Shown here piece after piece: positions 44,304 through 53,664 of a stretch of DNA of 64,000 nucleotides. The stretch comes from UA16 sp905478895 (GTDB taxonomy: Bacteria; Bacteroidota; Bacteroidia; Flavobacteriales_D; Sanyastnellaceae), in NCBI GenBank assembly GCA_943788495.1, contig CALSQO010000001.1:434001-498000 (forward strand), written 5' to 3'. The notes below the pieces were generated by a model that did no database searches, had not been told where the DNA came from, and saw only the letters and a list, made by a program, of their open reading frames with translations. Numbering within the stretch: position 1 is the stretch's first letter; every line of letters begins with the position of its first letter. The position numbers and the translations under genes were made by a program.

Positions 44304-46403
44304 TCATTGAGAGCATTCAAATTGAAAATTTCCAATGCTTTTATGGAAGGCTTCCAGAACTAAAGTTAGGAAAAGGCTGCACGGTCATTCATGGGAGAAA
44401 TAGTGCTGGCAAGTCTAGATTGTTTAATGCGTTTTGTTGGTGCTTTATGAATCGCTACTACGAAACCACAGGAGGTTGGAGGGATGGAAATACGAATAAT
44501 GCTCTTCAAAGTCTAATCAGCGATTCTGCGTTGGCTCGGCACAAAGAATTTGATGTTTCGGTTGAAATAAAATTTGAACTTGATGATGAAGAGATAGGGC
44601 TTGAGAATTTGACCCTTCGAAGGTCCTTTCACGTTTCTCCCAGTGGCCCCTCTAGCAGCGTTTGTACATTAAGTTACTTCTGCGGTAAGGATTACCAAGA
44701 ATACACGGATCCAGACGTTGTCAATCGCAAGTTGGATGCGTGGTTCGATCCTGCGATTAGGAGGTATATGTGGTTTCAAGGAGAAACACTCGATGAGCTT
44801 ATTCAGTTTGAAAAGAAGGATAGCCTGCAAAGTTTGACTAAAAAGATTTCGCATTACCGACACTATGAAGATCTAGTTGGAGATGCACACGCTTTTTTAA
44901 AATACACAAAACGTAAACTCGAGAATGCTCAAACAGAGGCTTCCCGAGATCAGAAAAAAGCTAACGGTATCGATGAGGATTTGAGGAAGAAACGAGTAGA
45001 AATAGCAAAGCTCAGAGAAGCTATTGTTTCTCACAGAAAAAATATAAAGCATTGCGAGGAAGCCAGATTAGATGCTGAGGCAATTATTGAATTGACGGCA
45101 TCCAGCGCTGAACTCCTTTCACAAGCTAAGCGATCTGAAGAAGAGCATAAAAGACATGGAGAGGCCCTTGAGTCTCATCGCAAAGCGTTTGCAATGCTCA
45201 AAAGAACTGGTCAATTATTGGCGCTTCATGTCGAAAAGCCAGAATCATTCTTTCCGAAACGAGAGGATTTGCAAAAAAGGCTGGTGCTACGAAAAAAAGA
45301 CCTTGGAGCAATTGATCAGTCAATTTCATTGGAAGTTCCGAATCAATCTGACCTGGAAAAACTGATCAAGTCAGAAAAGTGCGATGTTTGCGGAACAAAA
45401 GCGCCACTAGGATCTACCGCACACACGCACATGGTGTCAAGGCTCGAAGAGATGAGAGCACAATCAGGAGTAAGTAATGAGCTTAAACGAGTAAATCTAT
45501 TTCAAAAAGAGATCCCAGAAGTAATAGAGCTTCTGCAGAGAAGAATTGACGATGCTCAGAGGCAGAATCAGAGGTTTAAGGATACAGAGAAAGAGCTCGA
45601 ACAGAATTGGGTGCTTGCACGGGATAAGAGAAGGATGGACGAGGAGAAGGTAGTTGGGATACCTAGTGAGGCTGGTAGCTTTGAAAAAAATAAACTAAGG
45701 AAACAGAAGGCTATTCAGGACCAAAAGAGGCATCGTCATTCTCTTGAGAGGGACCAAGAACGGGAAGTTACTTTAAAAAATCGAATCGCAATTTCGGAGC
45801 GTGAGCTCTCTGACCTATCATCAGACGATCAATTGGAATCCGATCCTGAAATCAAGAAAAGTTCTAGCCGAGTTTACCTTAGGCTTGTTACAATCCGTTC
45901 GGGACCGAGAGAGAGAGAGCTTACTGGATAACATTGAACAAGAAGCGAATGAAATTTATTGTCAACTACTTCAAGGTGCCACGGGTGTAATTGCAACTCT
46001 GAGGATTGATAGGTCTGACATGTCGATGGAACTCGTAGATACTTCTGGTGCAGAAGTCCCAGATCCTAATTCAGCGAACTGGATGGCTGCGAAAGTGGCG
46101 CTCATAACTAGTGTGCTGAAATTAACCAAGAAGCGACTTGGAACAAGTTATCCAATGATTTCTGATGCCGCAACCTCCGATATGGATTCCGAAAATGCAA
46201 TGAATTACGTGAACGTTACCTCCTCAATTTTCGATCAGACGATCATTATGTCAAAGGACTTTGCCTCCAAGAAAGATTTGAGTGTTACCGGTCAAGAAAT
46301 AAAATTTTATGAGTTGATACCTACCACAATTGAAGGGAAGAAGTTGACAGGACAATCCACGAGTACAAAGAACTTGAAAATCGAAATTCTTCAACAAGCA
46401 TGA
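44300..46403 (+). CDS. SMC/ABC-type ATPase of the defence module, split by a +1 frameshift
   Basis: About 700 residues in two frames. Part 1 (44300-45931) has Walker A GRNSAGKS at residues 32-39, a long coiled coil (about 190-520) and a zinc-hook-like CDVCG near 361. Part 2 (from about 45860 to 46403; separately it could start at GTG 45801) continues the coil (VLAEFTLGLLQSVRDRERE) and ends with a diverged ABC head: SANWMAAKVALITSVLKL at the signature position and YPMISDAATSDMD at Walker B, with no normal LSGGQ or catalytic glutamate. Removing one A from AAAA at 45857-45860 joins them as PEIKK-VLAEF. It resembles DndD/RecF-like ATPases and may hydrolyse ATP poorly. Coupled on both sides by ATGA overlaps. 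Confidence 0.85.
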
Positions 46404-46783
46404 TAAGTGAATTAAGCACCCTTCTGGCTGACAAAGGGATAAAGCTATCCAAGGCTGTTCGTGAGTTTTGCGAGGCTTGTAAAGATAATAATGATAATTC
46501 TGGACTCGCACCTCAATACAAAACACTTGCTGAGGCTTGGGTTCATCTGGTGTTGATTGGATTGAAGTACCCGGATACATCGATTGAATCAATCCCCTCA
46601 AGTAAGGATCCCATTAAATGGCGATACATCCCTGAGGACTGGAAATCAATACTTCTTCTCCATGCTTTGGACTATGAATTCACTTTCGATGCTGGTGATG
46701 AGGAATTAGGGGCAAGTTGTATCAGACGTCTTGAAAAACTTGCTGAAATTGGAGCGCAGAATCTAGAAGATAAAGATGCTTGA
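46400..46783 (+). CDS. Small protein of the defence module
   Basis: 127 residues, soluble, mixed helical: KGIKLSKAVREFCEACKDNN, then QYKTLAEAWVHLVLIGLKYP and a terminal LGASCIRRLEKLAEIGAQNL. No named family is recognised; a relation to the small dnd-associated protein families is possible but untested. The start overlaps the ATPase stop (ATGA at 46400). It is last in the tight four-gene block; 115 bases separate it from dndC. Confidence 0.75.
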   Translation: MISELSTLLADKGIKLSKAVREFCEACKDNNDNSGLAPQYKTLAEAWVHLVLIGLKYPDTSIESIPSSKDPIKWRYIPEDWKSILLLHALDYEFTFDAGDEELGASCIRRLEKLAEIGAQNLEDKDA

Positions 46784-46833
46784 GAACGAGTGTTGCTTAC
46801 TTGATTCGCTTTCCCAGGTCGTGTTGTTCGATA

Positions 46834-46845
46834 ATTGTTCACAAT
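46834..46845. promoter_or_regulatory. Palindrome upstream of dndC
   Basis: ATTGTTCACAAT, an inverted repeat ATTGT/ACAAT with a two-base centre, also overlapping a TTGTTC direct repeat eleven bases apart (46825 and 46836). It lies in the only sizeable gap of the cluster, 54 bases before dndC, and could be an operator or part of a promoter. Evidence is limited to the symmetry. Confidence 0.3.
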
Positions 46846-46898
46846 GAATATAGGCTTCAATTTGAGGCAAACTTTAAATTCTAGACCTTCGTTGCTCA

Positions 46899-48245
46899 AT
46901 GTCATTTGACTACAAAATCTTAAAAGAGGAAATCAAAGCTCAGTATCTGGAGGATGATGGAAATCGCCCTTGGATTGTAGCTTTTAGTGGAGGCAAGGAT
47001 TCAACCATGTTATTGCAAACCGTGTGGTACGGATTGCAAGAGTTACCGAAGGAGTTGCTGGTCAGGCCGATCTATGTGATCTGCAACAATACCATGGTAG
47101 AGAATCCGAGGATCCTTGAATATGTAGACAGACAGTTGGCAGCCATTGCGAAGGCTGGCTTCGACCAAGGCTTGCCCATTGTCGTAGATCAGACAACACC
47201 GCAATTGGAAGATTCATTTTGGGTGAATTTGATTGGAAAAGGATATCCGGCACCTAACAACATGTTTCGCTGGTGCACTGAACGGTTGAAAATTAAGCCC
47301 ACGACGCTGTATATTCAGAATAAAATCTCGGATCACGGAGAGGTAATTATCTTGCTAGGCACACGCTCAGATGAAAGTGCTGCGCGAGCACAGAGCGTGA
47401 AAAAGCACAGAGTTGAAGGTTCCCGGTTGCGGAACCATCCGTTGCCCAATGCTAAGGCTTACGCTCCGATATCCGATGTGCTCACGTCGGAGGTTTGGAC
47501 TTATTTGCAGGCCGTCCGGAATCCTTGGACCGGTGATAAGAACCGTGAATTGATCACTTTGTATCGAGATGGCTCAGGAGGGGATTGTCCACTTGTAATG
47601 GATGTTAAAACGCCGTCCTGTGGGAATTCGCGTTTTGGTTGTTGGGTTTGTACAGTTGTGTCTCGTGACAAGTCGATGGAGTCTTTGGTTGACAACGGAG
47701 AAAAGTGGATGAGGCCCTTGATCGGTATCAGGGATTATCTTTCTGAGACAGTGCAACGAACTGAAGGCGAGGTTTATAAGTTTGAAGAATGGCGCATGCC
47801 TGTGAGACGAGGAGGTCAAGAGGGTACAGGTCCATATTGGCCTCGAATTCGAGCAAAGATCTTGAGAGATATATTGGAGGCACAGCGATTGATACAGGAA
47901 ACTCAGCCTGGGCAGCAGTTGATCACGTATCAGGAGCTTGTGGCCATTCAAGTGCAGTGGCACCGTGATTTCATTTTCGATCACACGGTCTCAGAATTGT
48001 ATGCTGATGTCTATGGAGATGCTCTGTCCCTTGGACAGACCGATAAAGAAGAGCTAGAGACAGAGTTGCTAAACAATATTTTTGGAGCAGACTCAGATGA
48101 AGCAGTTCTTGTTCAACGAATGCTTCAAGTACACAGCGAAAGATCCATGATGTCTCGTAAAGTTAATTTGAGGAGTGATTTAGAGGTGCTCGTGGATGAG
48201 CATTGTTTGCCGAAAGTTTCAGCATTCTATAAGGATGAAAATTAA
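46899..48245 (+). CDS. dndC: DNA phosphorothioation sulfurtransferase DndC
   Basis: 448 residues of the PAPS-reductase/ATP-pyrophosphatase group. The PP-loop motif is FSGGKDS at residues 29-35. Cysteines expected to hold the [4Fe-4S] cluster are at C126 (MFRWCTERLK), C241 (CGNSRFGC), C248 and C251 (CWVC). This enzyme activates the DNA backbone with ATP for oxygen-to-sulfur exchange, taking sulfur from DndA. The length and order match DndC. It overlaps dndD by 11 bases, so C and D are coupled. Confidence 0.96.
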   Translation: MSFDYKILKEEIKAQYLEDDGNRPWIVAFSGGKDSTMLLQTVWYGLQELPKELLVRPIYVICNNTMVENPRILEYVDRQLAAIAKAGFDQGLPIVVDQTTPQLEDSFWVNLIGKGYPAPNNMFRWCTERLKIKPTTLYIQNKISDHGEVIILLGTRSDESAARAQSVKKHRVEGSRLRNHPLPNAKAYAPISDVLTSEVWTYLQAVRNPWTGDKNRELITLYRDGSGGDCPLVMDVKTPSCGNSRFGCWVCTVVSRDKSMESLVDNGEKWMRPLIGIRDYLSETVQRTEGEVYKFEEWRMPVRRGGQEGTGPYWPRIRAKILRDILEAQRLIQETQPGQQLITYQELVAIQVQWHRDFIFDHTVSELYADVYGDALSLGQTDKEELETELLNNIFGADSDEAVLVQRMLQVHSERSMMSRKVNLRSDLEVLVDEHCLPKVSAFYKDEN

Positions 48246-50247
48246 ATCTATTCGACACAGCGGATTCCGCGTCTACGGTGACGATGTATCAATCGTGCCG
48301 GAGTCTACAGGACACAAGCCCTTGGTTTTTGTGGGCGGTCAAAACGGTTTTGGTAAATCTACATTTATTACCTCCATTCTGTGGTGCTTGTACGGCAAGC
48401 TCATCAGTCATGTCGATGAGCCATTCATGAGGATGATTCGCCTGGCAGGAGGTTATTCATCATTTCTTGAGCAGAGCTTGAATAAATACGCGAAGGAGCA
48501 AGGTTTTCATGTAGAAGTGGTTTTTGAAGACGTTCAATTGCCGGGTTTGAATTCAGCGGAGATTTTGATTCGTAGATCTTTCAAGAAAGGAAAAGAAGAA
48601 CTGCAAATTCTGATTGACGATTTACCGAATGAATTGGTCGATTCGCTTGGTTTTGAACTGTTCATACAGGAATACATCTTGCCCAAAGAAGTAGCTCGAT
48701 TTTTCTTGTTTGACGCTGAACGGATCACCAACCTCGCAGAATCAAGAGGTGCAAGTGAGAGGAGAGAATTAGGCAATGCGTACGAGAAGGTCCTTGGAGT
48801 GAAGAAATACCTCGAAATACGCGAGCAGCTTCAGCTGATGCGCGAGCGCACCTTAGCCATGGACTCTTCACCAAAAGTTATCAAGGAATTGGAGGGGCTA
48901 GATGAGAAGGTTGGATCTCTCGAGAGTCAGATCAGCTTCAATAATGACTCAATTGAGATTGCTACTAATCAAATGCTCGAGTTGAAGCAACAACGAGAGG
49001 AACTCTCACTTGAGCTATTCTCACATGGTTTTATGGGAGATGCATTAGACATTGAGTCTTTGCAACAAGAAGAGGATGAATTAAAGCAACGGGTGCGACA
49101 GGCATCGGATGCCATCAAAGAAAAGATGGATGTTGTTCCATTTTTGCTCTCAACGAAGTGGTTTGAAGAACTAGTTACGCAGGTTGAAAATAATGATGCA
49201 CAACTGCCCAAATCTGCGCAATCAGCATTGAGAAAGGTCGTTGATTCCTGGAGTTCAGAAATGAAAGTCGATGAGAATGTTCTAAATGATCTGAAGCATC
49301 GTCTTTCTGATTTTTATGTCGGATCTCAAAACTCAGATTTTACTGGGGCAATTCAGAAAATTGATACTGATCAATTGAGGGAGTTACAGGGCAAGATGAA
49401 CTGGCTGAAGGCATGGCTAGTTTCGACTCATGCCCAACTGAAACGCGATCGAGCGGCATTGAATCGGCTGAAGTCTAAGCTCAATAAATTAAATCGGTCT
49501 GGAAGCAATGGGGAGGTTACAGCGCTTCGCTCAAAGATCGAGGCTGTTGATAATTCCATCCAGAAGGCTCTCACAGCAATAGTGGAGGCTGAGATTGATT
49601 CAGACAACTGCACTCGAGAATTGACAGTGACGATGAAACGTCGATCTGAAATTTTAAAGAACATTGAAGTTTCAGAGCGAAGCACCAAGAAAATTGAAGT
49701 TTTAGATTCAATCAACGGTAAGCTCAAGAATTTTGTAGATGCCTTCAAGGAGCAGCGCAGAAAGAATCTCGAAAAGCGAATCACTGTGGCGCTGAAATCG
49801 ATGTTCCATAAAGATGTTTTGATCGATGCCGTTTCCATTGCTATTGACGATGGAGGAATGGATTTAACCCTGCTGGATTCGGATGGAGTCAAGGTTCCAA
49901 AGGAGAGTCTCTCCATGGGAGAGAAGCAGCTCTATGCCGTTGCACTTCTCAAAGCATTGATCGATGAATCTGGAATGGAATTTCCCGTTGTTGTCGATTC
50001 GCCTCTGCAAAAGCTAGATCCCGATCATGCACTGATGCTGTTGGATCAGGTTTTTCCTGAATTGTCATCACAAGTTTTCGTTTTGCCGCTCCCGAATAAA
50101 GAATTGACAAGGGGAGAATTTGAGAAGATCGAGCACCGGGTAAGTTCATTGCATTTGATTAAACATTCTCAGGGTTCAAGCCGTGTAGAGAAATGTGGGA
50201 AAGACGAGTTTTTCCAGTTGTCAAATGCAGATTTTCAATTAGTATGA
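48235..50247 (+). CDS. dndD: DNA phosphorothioation ATPase DndD
   Basis: 670 residues, SMC-like. Walker A GQNGFGKST at about residues 35-43; coiled-coil arms between about 180 and 500; ABC signature LSMGEKQLYAVALLKAL near 560; Walker B FPVVVDSPLQKLDPDHA near 583. The head is intact, unlike the ATPase at 44300-46403. DndD is thought to nick or open DNA and drive DndCDE assembly. The ATG at 48235 is chosen inside the dndC end; the longer in-frame start at 48196 would add a non-conserved lead. The stop overlaps dndE in ATGA (50244). Confidence 0.95.
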   Translation: MKIKSIRHSGFRVYGDDVSIVPESTGHKPLVFVGGQNGFGKSTFITSILWCLYGKLISHVDEPFMRMIRLAGGYSSFLEQSLNKYAKEQGFHVEVVFEDVQLPGLNSAEILIRRSFKKGKEELQILIDDLPNELVDSLGFELFIQEYILPKEVARFFLFDAERITNLAESRGASERRELGNAYEKVLGVKKYLEIREQLQLMRERTLAMDSSPKVIKELEGLDEKVGSLESQISFNNDSIEIATNQMLELKQQREELSLELFSHGFMGDALDIESLQQEEDELKQRVRQASDAIKEKMDVVPFLLSTKWFEELVTQVENNDAQLPKSAQSALRKVVDSWSSEMKVDENVLNDLKHRLSDFYVGSQNSDFTGAIQKIDTDQLRELQGKMNWLKAWLVSTHAQLKRDRAALNRLKSKLNKLNRSGSNGEVTALRSKIEAVDNSIQKALTAIVEAEIDSDNCTRELTVTMKRRSEILKNIEVSERSTKKIEVLDSINGKLKNFVDAFKEQRRKNLEKRITVALKSMFHKDVLIDAVSIAIDDGGMDLTLLDSDGVKVPKESLSMGEKQLYAVALLKALIDESGMEFPVVVDSPLQKLDPDHALMLLDQVFPELSSQVFVLPLPNKELTRGEFEKIEHRVSSLHLIKHSQGSSRVEKCGKDEFFQLSNADFQLV

Positions 50248-50621
50248 ATTATTCGATCAAGACAGCAGAGAAGTTCAAGTTGCCTATCGCCTCTCAAAGT
50301 AGGACATGGGATCTAGGTCCTGAGAACGTAATTGCACGTATGGCATTTGCTGTTTCCCTGGAAATGGATGAGCCAATGGATATTGATGGTTTGCTTGATT
50401 CTAAAGGGAAGGAATATCCTTCGAAGGTGCTATTTGGAGGACTTCAATCAACGTATGAAGGTATGTTGTGTTTGAAGGAGAATATTGCACTTTCCCATCC
50501 TGACTTTAAGAAATACGTTAAAGGTCACGTTGATCGTGGATTAGAGCGATTATTGAGCCATGTTGGGATGGATTTGTCTCAGGTAATCGAGCACTACTCA
50601 GATCGACAAGAACTAGCCTAG
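50244..50621 (+). CDS. dndE: DNA phosphorothioation protein DndE
   Basis: 125 residues, the usual DndE length. It opens MNYSIKTAEKFKLPIASQSR, continues with TWDLGPENVIARMAFAVSLE and ends in a charged helix (HPDFKKYVKGHVDRGLERLL). DndE is a small helical, ribbon-like protein that binds nicked DNA and joins DndC and DndD in the modification complex. The start couples to dndD through ATGA. The 3' end overlaps the convergent dndA gene by 9 bases, which is tight and implies the two strands were acquired together. Confidence 0.93.
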   Translation: MNYSIKTAEKFKLPIASQSRTWDLGPENVIARMAFAVSLEMDEPMDIDGLLDSKGKEYPSKVLFGGLQSTYEGMLCLKENIALSHPDFKKYVKGHVDRGLERLLSHVGMDLSQVIEHYSDRQELA

Positions 50622-51722
50622 GAAAGACCGGATTTGTCTGGCAGCCTTACTGATCAACTCGATCGCCTTTTCGACATCTTCAAGTGTGTTTTGCCAGCCA
50701 AACGAAACACGGATAGTGGATTCCGCCACATCAATTTCATTCGTCATTGCTAAAATGACATGACTTGGTTCAATGGAGTGGGAAGTACAGGCAGAGCCAG
50801 AGCTTATCGCTAACTGATTGTTCACAGCTGCAATTAGAGCTTCATTATCGACATCAGGGATATGCAGACTGCTTATGTGCGGAGCTCTTATAACGGAACG
50901 TCCAAGGATTTCAACTTCTAATGATGCTTCGATTCCATTTTCAAAATGTTGTCGAAGACTTAAAAGTTTCGAATGATAGTTTGATTTATTGGTATGAAGC
51001 CATTTAGCTACCTGACCGGTTTGGATAATGCCATTTGCATTGAGTGTTCCACTTCTGATCCCACGTTCTTGACCACCACCGACCGCGGGGCTTCGAATCA
51101 AGTCCCATAAGTCGATATCGCGCACCGCAATGAATCCACATCCGACAGGTCCGTGAAATTTATGAGCGCTTCCTACCATAAAATCAATGGAGTCTTTCTC
51201 CATATTCAGTTCCAGTTTTCCAACGGATTGAGTGCAATCAGCAATGGTCAAAGATGCGCCTTTATTTTTCATCTGGCCCCAAGGAGAATTGACAACACCA
51301 GTTTCATTATTGACACTCATAGCGACACCAACGCAACCTGGTTCCAAAGTTTCGATTCGCACGATACCCGATTCATCGACGTCTAATATTTGAGGGTGGG
51401 CATCTACGTCTAATACTTGGTTTAAAGCTGCTTTGTGTTCAGTTTGACTGATTGCCCAATTTGCGTAGCCTGCTCTTTTCAAACCCTGGATCAGAATCAT
51501 TAGAGACTCTGTCGCACCTGAGGTGAAAATTAATTGTTCCGGTTTGATTGCTAGAAGCTCAGCGCAATGTTCACGAGCTTCCTCAACTTGTTTTTTGAGA
51601 CCCAATCCTATACGATGGGTCCGACTACCGGAATTTCCGTTCAATACCTCGTACTTAACACATTCGTGAAGTGGAGTGGAGGCGGCGGAGTCGAGATAAA
51701 TCATAACCTTTTCTGTAGCCAT
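50613..51722 (-). CDS. dndA: Cysteine desulfurase DndA (IscS/NifS-like)
   Basis: About 369 residues, PLP-dependent. It starts MIYLDSAASTPLH after a short lead. The PLP-binding lysine is in VGSAHKFHGPVGCGF, and the active-site cysteine is in the mobile loop SGSACTSHSIEPSHV. Other family blocks are FTSGATESLMILIQGL, QTEHKAALNQVLD and GGGQERGIRSGTL. It supplies persulfide sulfur to DndC. It is on the opposite strand, convergent with dndE and overlapping by 9 bases, instead of heading the operon. The ATG at 51722 is preferred; a longer in-frame start at 51761 exists. Confidence 0.92.
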   Translation of the reverse strand: MATEKVMIYLDSAASTPLHECVKYEVLNGNSGSRTHRIGLGLKKQVEEAREHCAELLAIKPEQLIFTSGATESLMILIQGLKRAGYANWAISQTEHKAALNQVLDVDAHPQILDVDESGIVRIETLEPGCVGVAMSVNNETGVVNSPWGQMKNKGASLTIADCTQSVGKLELNMEKDSIDFMVGSAHKFHGPVGCGFIAVRDIDLWDLIRSPAVGGGQERGIRSGTLNANGIIQTGQVAKWLHTNKSNYHSKLLSLRQHFENGIEASLEVEILGRSVIRAPHISSLHIPDVDNEALIAAVNNQLAISSGSACTSHSIEPSHVILAMTNEIDVAESTIRVSFGWQNTLEDVEKAIELISKAARQIRSFLG

Positions 51723-51873
51723 AAAATTAGATGGAATCGCCTGAAAGAAAAACTCTTGCATAATTATCTACACCGAAGCTTATCGACGCAGACAAATTTG
51801 AAATTTGAAAAGTATATCCGGTTCACCAAACATGATTAGATTTCGCAATCCAACAACCCAGACATCACCCCCC

Positions 51874-52273
51874 ATGAACCCCAAACTCCACACCGCCCTG
51901 CGCATCGCTCTTCGCGCTGTTCCTCATCGTTTCAGGAGCCAAGCACTTGTACACGGTGTATTGGGGCGATCCGACCATCATGGCAACGGGGTATCCGGAA
52001 GCAGGGGCAGAGGCGTTTGTGCTTGCCGTGCTCGCCACGAAGTTTTTGTTGCCCATGATCTGCACCACGAAGTTGATTGCGGGCGTGCTCATGCTGCTGC
52101 CGAAGCGGGAGCCGTTGGGTGTGTTGGTGGCGTTTCCTTACAGCGTGGGAATGTTGGCGTGGGGCGTGTTCATGGTGCCCAGTCACCTGCTGATCATGGG
52201 CGGAATCTTTGCCCTCAATGCCCTCCTGGTGTATGCCAATTGGAGCGCGTACAAGGCGGTTGTCGGCGCGTAA
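51874..52273 (+). pseudogene. DoxX-like membrane protein, interrupted by a +1 frameshift
   Basis: About 132 residues, four membrane segments. The start MNPKLHTALRIAL is in one frame. From ALFLIVSGAKHLYTVYWGDP the sequence continues in the next frame through TKLIAGVLMLLPKREPLGVL and SHLLIMGGIFALNALLVYAN, the DoxX-family pattern. One extra base at about 51910-51913 separates them. Base composition returns to the host type here, so it marks the right side of the defence island. Confidence 0.72.
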
Positions 52274-52380
52274 AGAGCGCTTGAAGGACATGCGGCCAAA
52301 TGGGGTGGGAGTTGGACTTGAACGAGTAAGGCTGGGCAAGCGAAGAACCACCGAACGCATTGAGCGAGGCACGAGGGCTT

Positions 52381-53347
52381 CTAGCAATCGCTCTCTTGGA
52401 GTGAGTCGATGCGCCAAGTCCACCGCGCGATATCGGACTGAAATTGCAGGCTTTCGCTCAACTTTTTGACCTCCGCAGCCCATTTTTCCAAAATGGATTC
52501 TTGCGCCATAAAATCAGTTCCATACGGGCCACAGGTGATGGAAAGGGTCGTTTCCTTGGAGGTTTGACTTCTGGAGAGAAGGAACTTCTCGACGTACTGG
52601 TTTTGTTCGGATTGGCAGTCAATCTGAATGTAAAAACTGCCCCACACATCTCCTGCGAATGCGCGTGTGATCGCACCCGATTCGGGGTAGTTAAAATTGA
52701 CTTCTGCCGATTGATTCCAATCGGGTTCAAGGGCATTCTCTGGATCGAATGTCGCTTGCAGGGTTGCACTGAACTCATCGCTTGTGAGCACGCTCCAAAC
52801 GGCGTCCGCGTCCGCTTGAATCGGCACGTTGAACTGAACAAAGCGAGCGGGGGCCAATCGTTCGATTTCGTCATCAGCCAACAGGGTCACTTCATTGAGC
52901 CTTGCGCTGCCGTTTCCGCCATTCAAGTAGCGAAAACCAACGATGGAGTCATTTGAAATGGCCAGTGCTTGGATGACAATGACGAGTTCATTTTTGTCGG
53001 ATTGCACATTGAAGAAATCGGGCGAGTCGCGGCATTTTCATGTCCAAAGGCCGAGCATCGGGATATTTATCCGCATCCACAAAAATCAACGACGTGCCGT
53101 TCTGCGTTTCCTCTTGCGTCGCCATTCGCCCATTGACCACGGGCACAGCGCTCCAGTCCAGGATATCCACTGCTGGAAAGCCGCCGAGATTGTCCGGGCA
53201 ATACCATCCGCCGTATTCGTGCGGAACGGTCGGTGTTGCCTGCATCACACTGTCTTGTGTGTTCTCGGCAGGTGTTTCATTCTGAGAGCATGACGCAGTC
53301 ATGGCCAAACAGAGAATCATCAGGGTCGCGCGGCTGCTATGGGTCAT
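52381..53347 (-). pseudogene. Lipoprotein with unknown domain, interrupted by a +1 frameshift
   Basis: About 320 residues if repaired. Part 1 starts at 53347 with a lipoprotein signal peptide (LMILCLAMTASC) and the region YGGWYCPDNLGGFPAVDILD. Part 2 (to 52381) reads FNVQSDKNELVIVIQALAIS, FRYLNGGNGSARLNEV and a START/SRPBCC-like stretch VNFNYPESGAITRAFAGDVW. The frames join as RF/FNVQSDKNE when one base is removed from the AAA at 53015-53017 (plus strand). Family unknown; lipid or ligand binding is only a guess. Confidence 0.65.
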
Positions 53348-53664
53348 GATTGGAATCAGTTTTAATGCGAAGTTCGGCAATTCTAAGCAAGTATAACGGG
53401 GCAAATTTCGAACGGTCTCACGTGCTCGACTCTCCCTCGGCTCTCCTTCGGCTAAGCCTCGGACTCCGCGGAATGCATGTGGATCACGTCGAGGAAGTCG
53501 TTTCCGAACCTTGGCAGCAAAACAAGTGCGCTCTTGATTGGGCCTGAGACGATCAAAACCCCAGATGTCTTTGAGAATTGCACTTTGTTGAGGATTGAGC
53601 ATGACCAAAGGTACCGTTTGCGCTCTTTCGTTTCTCGACCCTGATCAAATGTTATCTTCACCCC
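53348..53664. other. Intergenic region without a supported gene
   Basis: 317 bases between the lipoprotein (minus) and the metallopeptidase (plus). It contains a C+T-rich stretch with repeated CTCGGCT-like pieces near 53430-53465. No start, terminator hairpin or RNA gene is convincing. Confidence 0.5.

Noticed and set aside
45801..46403. Independent gene encoding a 200-residue protein
   Set aside because: It starts in the middle of a coiled coil with GTG and carries the missing second half of the ATPase head; better read as the 3' part of the same gene.
41843..46783. DISARM, BREX, Zorya or Gabija identity for the four-gene block
   Set aside because: No DrmA/DrmB, PglX/PglZ, MotAB-like or GajA/GajB proteins are seen. 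The PLD-helicase fusion and SMC-like ATPase do not match these sets.
50193..50243. Longer N-terminus for DndE from 50193
   Set aside because: It would overlap dndD by 55 bases with sequence unlike DndE; ATG 50244 in ATGA context fits the family start.
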